Shown: in pieces, positions 14,342 to 15,730 of the stretch | How positions within the stretch are numbered: the stretch's first letter is position 1 | Layout of the letters: each line of letters starts with the position of its first letter | Source: AC-69 sp044867345 | GTDB lineage: Bacteria; Actinomycetota; UBA4738; HRBIN12 | Direction of reading: 5' to 3' | Assembly: GCA_044867345.1 (NCBI GenBank) | Contig: JBIOUU010000212.1 | Coordinates: 1 to 15,730, forward strand | DNA: 15,730 nt | Program-made: the position numbers and the translations under genes | Notes under the pieces: generated by a model | What the model was told of the DNA's origin: nothing | Databases searched by the model: none | Seen by the model: the letters and a program-made list of their open reading frames with translations, nothing else

Positions 14342-15370
14342 GTGGCCAGCTACGTGCTCCACATGGACCTCGACCAGTTCATCGCGGCGGTCGAGATGCT
14401 CCGTCGCCCGGAGATCAAGGACAGGCCCGTAGTCGTGGGCGGCGACGGCGACCCCACGAAACGGGGTGTGGTTTCGACAGCCAACTACGAGGCCCGCCGG
14501 TTCGGGATCCGCTCGGCCATGCCGCTTCGGACGGCCTACAAGCGGGCACCGGAGGCCGTGTTCCTTCCCGTGGACGCCGACGCGTACCTGGAGGCCTCTC
14601 GCCGGGTGATGGACACGCTCCGGACGTTCCCCGCCGTGGTCGAGGTTGCCGGGTGGGACGAGGCGTTCATGGAGTTCGAGGCCGACGATCCGGAGGGGCT
14701 GGCTCGCGAGGTCCAGAAGGCCGTGCTCGACCGGACGGAGTTGTGGTGCTCGATCGGGGTCGGCGACAACAAGCTGCGGGCCAAGATCGCGACCGGCTTC
14801 GCCAAGCCGGCCGGCGTGTTCCGGCTGACCCGAGAGAACTGGTTCGAGGTCATGGGGCCGCTGCCCACGTCCGAGCTGTGGGGCATCGGCAAGAAGACGG
14901 CGCCGAAGCTCGAGGCCCTCGGCATCCGAACCGTGGAGGAGCTTGCCACCGCCGATGAGGAGATGCTGGCGGCGCGGTTCGGACCGAGCACCGGTCCGTG
15001 GCTTCGGAGGCTGGGGACGGGCGAGGACGACTCGCCGGTGAGCGCCGAGCCCTATGTGCCGAGGGGCCGCGGCCGAGAACGGACGTTCCAGCAGGACATC
15101 ACGGACCCGGACGAGATTCGACGGGAGGTGGCCGCCCTGGCACGGCAGCTGGCCGAAGATCTCGAAGGCGACGGCCGTCTGGCCGAGCGGGTGGTGGTCA
15201 AGGTCCGCTTCAAGCCGTTCTTCACCTCGACCCACGGCGTGCCGCTGCCCGAGCCGTCCCTGGAGCCCGAGGCGGTAGAGGCCGGGGCCTTGGCCGCGCT
15301 GGAGAAGTTCGAACTGGACCGGCCGGTCCGGCTCCTCGGCGTGCGCGTCGAGCTGGTTCGGCCGGCGTGA
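14342..15370 (+). CDS. dinB2: Y-family DNA polymerase, DinB2-like (Pol IV family) with non-aromatic steric gate
   Basis: A 342-aa translesion-type polymerase. The palm motif reads HMDLDQFIAAVE, with metal-binding D9 and the second carboxylates D106-E107 in GWDEAFMEF. Nucleotide-binding YEARRFGIRSAMPL (49-62) and the helix-hairpin-helix LWGIGKKTAPKLEALGI are present, with a little-finger domain at the C-terminus. The steric-gate position, Phe or Tyr in most Pol IV enzymes, is I14. Mycobacterium smegmatis DinB2 has Leu there and is known to insert ribonucleotides readily, so a similar property is plausible. The C-terminus (VRVELVRPA) shows no clamp-binding QxxLF-like motif, also as in DinB2. 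I chose GTG 14342 because homology begins 5 codons later; the frame is open back to 14273 but without a usable ribosome site. Confidence 0.92.
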   Translation: MASYVLHMDLDQFIAAVEMLRRPEIKDRPVVVGGDGDPTKRGVVSTANYEARRFGIRSAMPLRTAYKRAPEAVFLPVDADAYLEASRRVMDTLRTFPAVVEVAGWDEAFMEFEADDPEGLAREVQKAVLDRTELWCSIGVGDNKLRAKIATGFAKPAGVFRLTRENWFEVMGPLPTSELWGIGKKTAPKLEALGIRTVEELATADEEMLAARFGPSTGPWLRRLGTGEDDSPVSAEPYVPRGRGRERTFQQDITDPDEIRREVAALARQLAEDLEGDGRLAERVVVKVRFKPFFTSTHGVPLPEPSLEPEAVEAGALAALEKFELDRPVRLLGVRVELVRPA

Positions 15371-15406
15371 GGTTGCGGCTTCACATCGTGCAGCTCTCGC
15401 GGGCGA

Positions 15407-15486
15407 CGTCAGGGATCTGACGACAGGCCTTGCAGAACCGCAGGTGCCACCGGGCGTTCTGTGAGGGCCACGTCAGGGCCCTGACG
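15407..15486. repeat. Two near-identical 16-bp palindromes, 64 bp apart
   Basis: CGTCAGGGATCTGACG (15407-15422) and CGTCAGGGCCCTGACG (15471-15486) share 14 of 16 bases; the second is a perfect palindrome. They lie between the convergent ends of the polymerase and the kelch-type gene. They may be two binding sites for a dimeric protein, or hairpins acting as terminators. The rest of 15371-15545 holds no gene with a usable start codon. Confidence 0.6.
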
Positions 15487-15545
15487 GCTATCGCGAGCAG
15501 GCCCCGGCCCCCGCGATCAGACGCTCAGCGGGAGGGGCGGCAGTC

Positions 15546-15730
15546 TCAGGCCGGCGAGGGCTTGAACACCTCGTTCTGGTTGGTGGAGGCGCCGAACGCC
15601 GGCAGCGCCCCGCCGACGGTGTAGATCCTGCCCCCGTGCGAGACGACGCCCATCTCCGCCCGGGGCGTGAGCATCGGGGCCCACGTGCTCCAGGAGTCCT
15701 TCGACACCTTGTAGCCCTCGTTCACCCCGA
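15546..15730 (-). CDS. Kelch-repeat protein, C-terminal end (partial, runs off right edge)
   Basis: Only the last 60 or so residues are in the window. They read VNEGYKVSKDSWSTWAPML, then TPRAEMGVVSHGGRIYTVGG and a short tail ending NEVFKPSP. This is a kelch blade: a spaced Tyr and Trp (Y-x5-DSW), APM, the PRA turn, then G-x-IYTVGG. Kelch blades form beta-propellers, often in secreted or surface proteins of actinobacteria. Earlier blades, any signal peptide and the start lie outside the window. The stop TGA at 15548-15546 is clear, and the frame continues open to the edge. Confidence 0.82.
   Translation of the reverse strand, partial: GVNEGYKVSKDSWSTWAPMLTPRAEMGVVSHGGRIYTVGGALPAFGASTNQNEVFKPSPA

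Noticed and set aside
12400..14958. An 852-codon open frame on the plus strand
   Set aside because: It runs antisense to the acyltransferase, SRPBCC and small membrane protein genes and then out of frame through dinB2. The translation is Arg/Gly/Pro-rich with no domain, a usual artefact of GC-rich DNA.
15430..15624. A 64-codon plus-strand frame after dinB2
   Set aside because: It crosses both palindromes and the opposite strand of the kelch gene end, with no motif and no ribosome site.

Overview
This window is GC-rich and looks like chromosome from an actinobacterium (Actinomycetota), probably an uncultured or little-studied one. The best marker is a ClpS gene directly followed by a DUF2017 gene, a typical actinobacterial pair. 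A DinB2-type polymerase, a Rho_N-like small basic protein and TAnnnT boxes about 6 nt before start codons fit the same reading. I see no rRNA, tRNA, CRISPR array, insertion sequence or phage gene. No species can be named from this sequence alone.

Layout. (1) 1-4408 is a signalling cluster: a response regulator cut by the left edge and pointing left, then rightward a receiver-EAL c-di-GMP phosphodiesterase, an exported membrane-anchored protein, and a GAF-containing HisKA_3 histidine kinase whose start overlaps the stop of the exported protein. (2) 4483-6611, leftward, is an RtcB-family RNA ligase whose stop overlaps the start of an SLT-type lytic transglycosylase. (3) 6693-6965 is a two-helix membrane protein, convergent with clpS-DUF2017 (7777-6983, leftward). 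(4) 7877-9498 is a group of small proteins that looks stress-related: three leftward genes (a four-helix membrane protein, a Rho_N-like basic protein, a single-helix protein) diverge from a rightward GlsB/YeaQ-type membrane protein. The intergenic region carries GTTT/GGG(T/G)A boxes resembling SigB/SigF promoters on both strands. (5) 9711-11822 is a large secreted subtilisin-like protease, convergent with a membrane acyltransferase (13065-11833). (6) 13102-13332 has no convincing gene, but on the + strand it holds a SigB/SigF-like promoter, a nested set of helices and a terminator-like hairpin, so it is a candidate small RNA. (7) 13333-14241 holds two leftward genes, an SRPBCC protein and a small membrane protein. 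(8) 14342-15370 is a DinB2-like Y-family polymerase with isoleucine at the steric-gate position. (9) Two near-identical 16-bp palindromes lie between it and a kelch-type gene cut by the right edge.

How the genes may work together. The first four genes could form one sensory unit in which a membrane kinase, with an exported partner, controls c-di-GMP turnover and/or a second regulator; this is inferred from gene order and overlap. ClpS feeds N-degron substrates to ClpAP/ClpCP proteases. The 7877-9498 group and the candidate RNA may share one alternative sigma factor, which is inferred from promoter-like motifs only. The other genes look like independent housekeeping or envelope functions.
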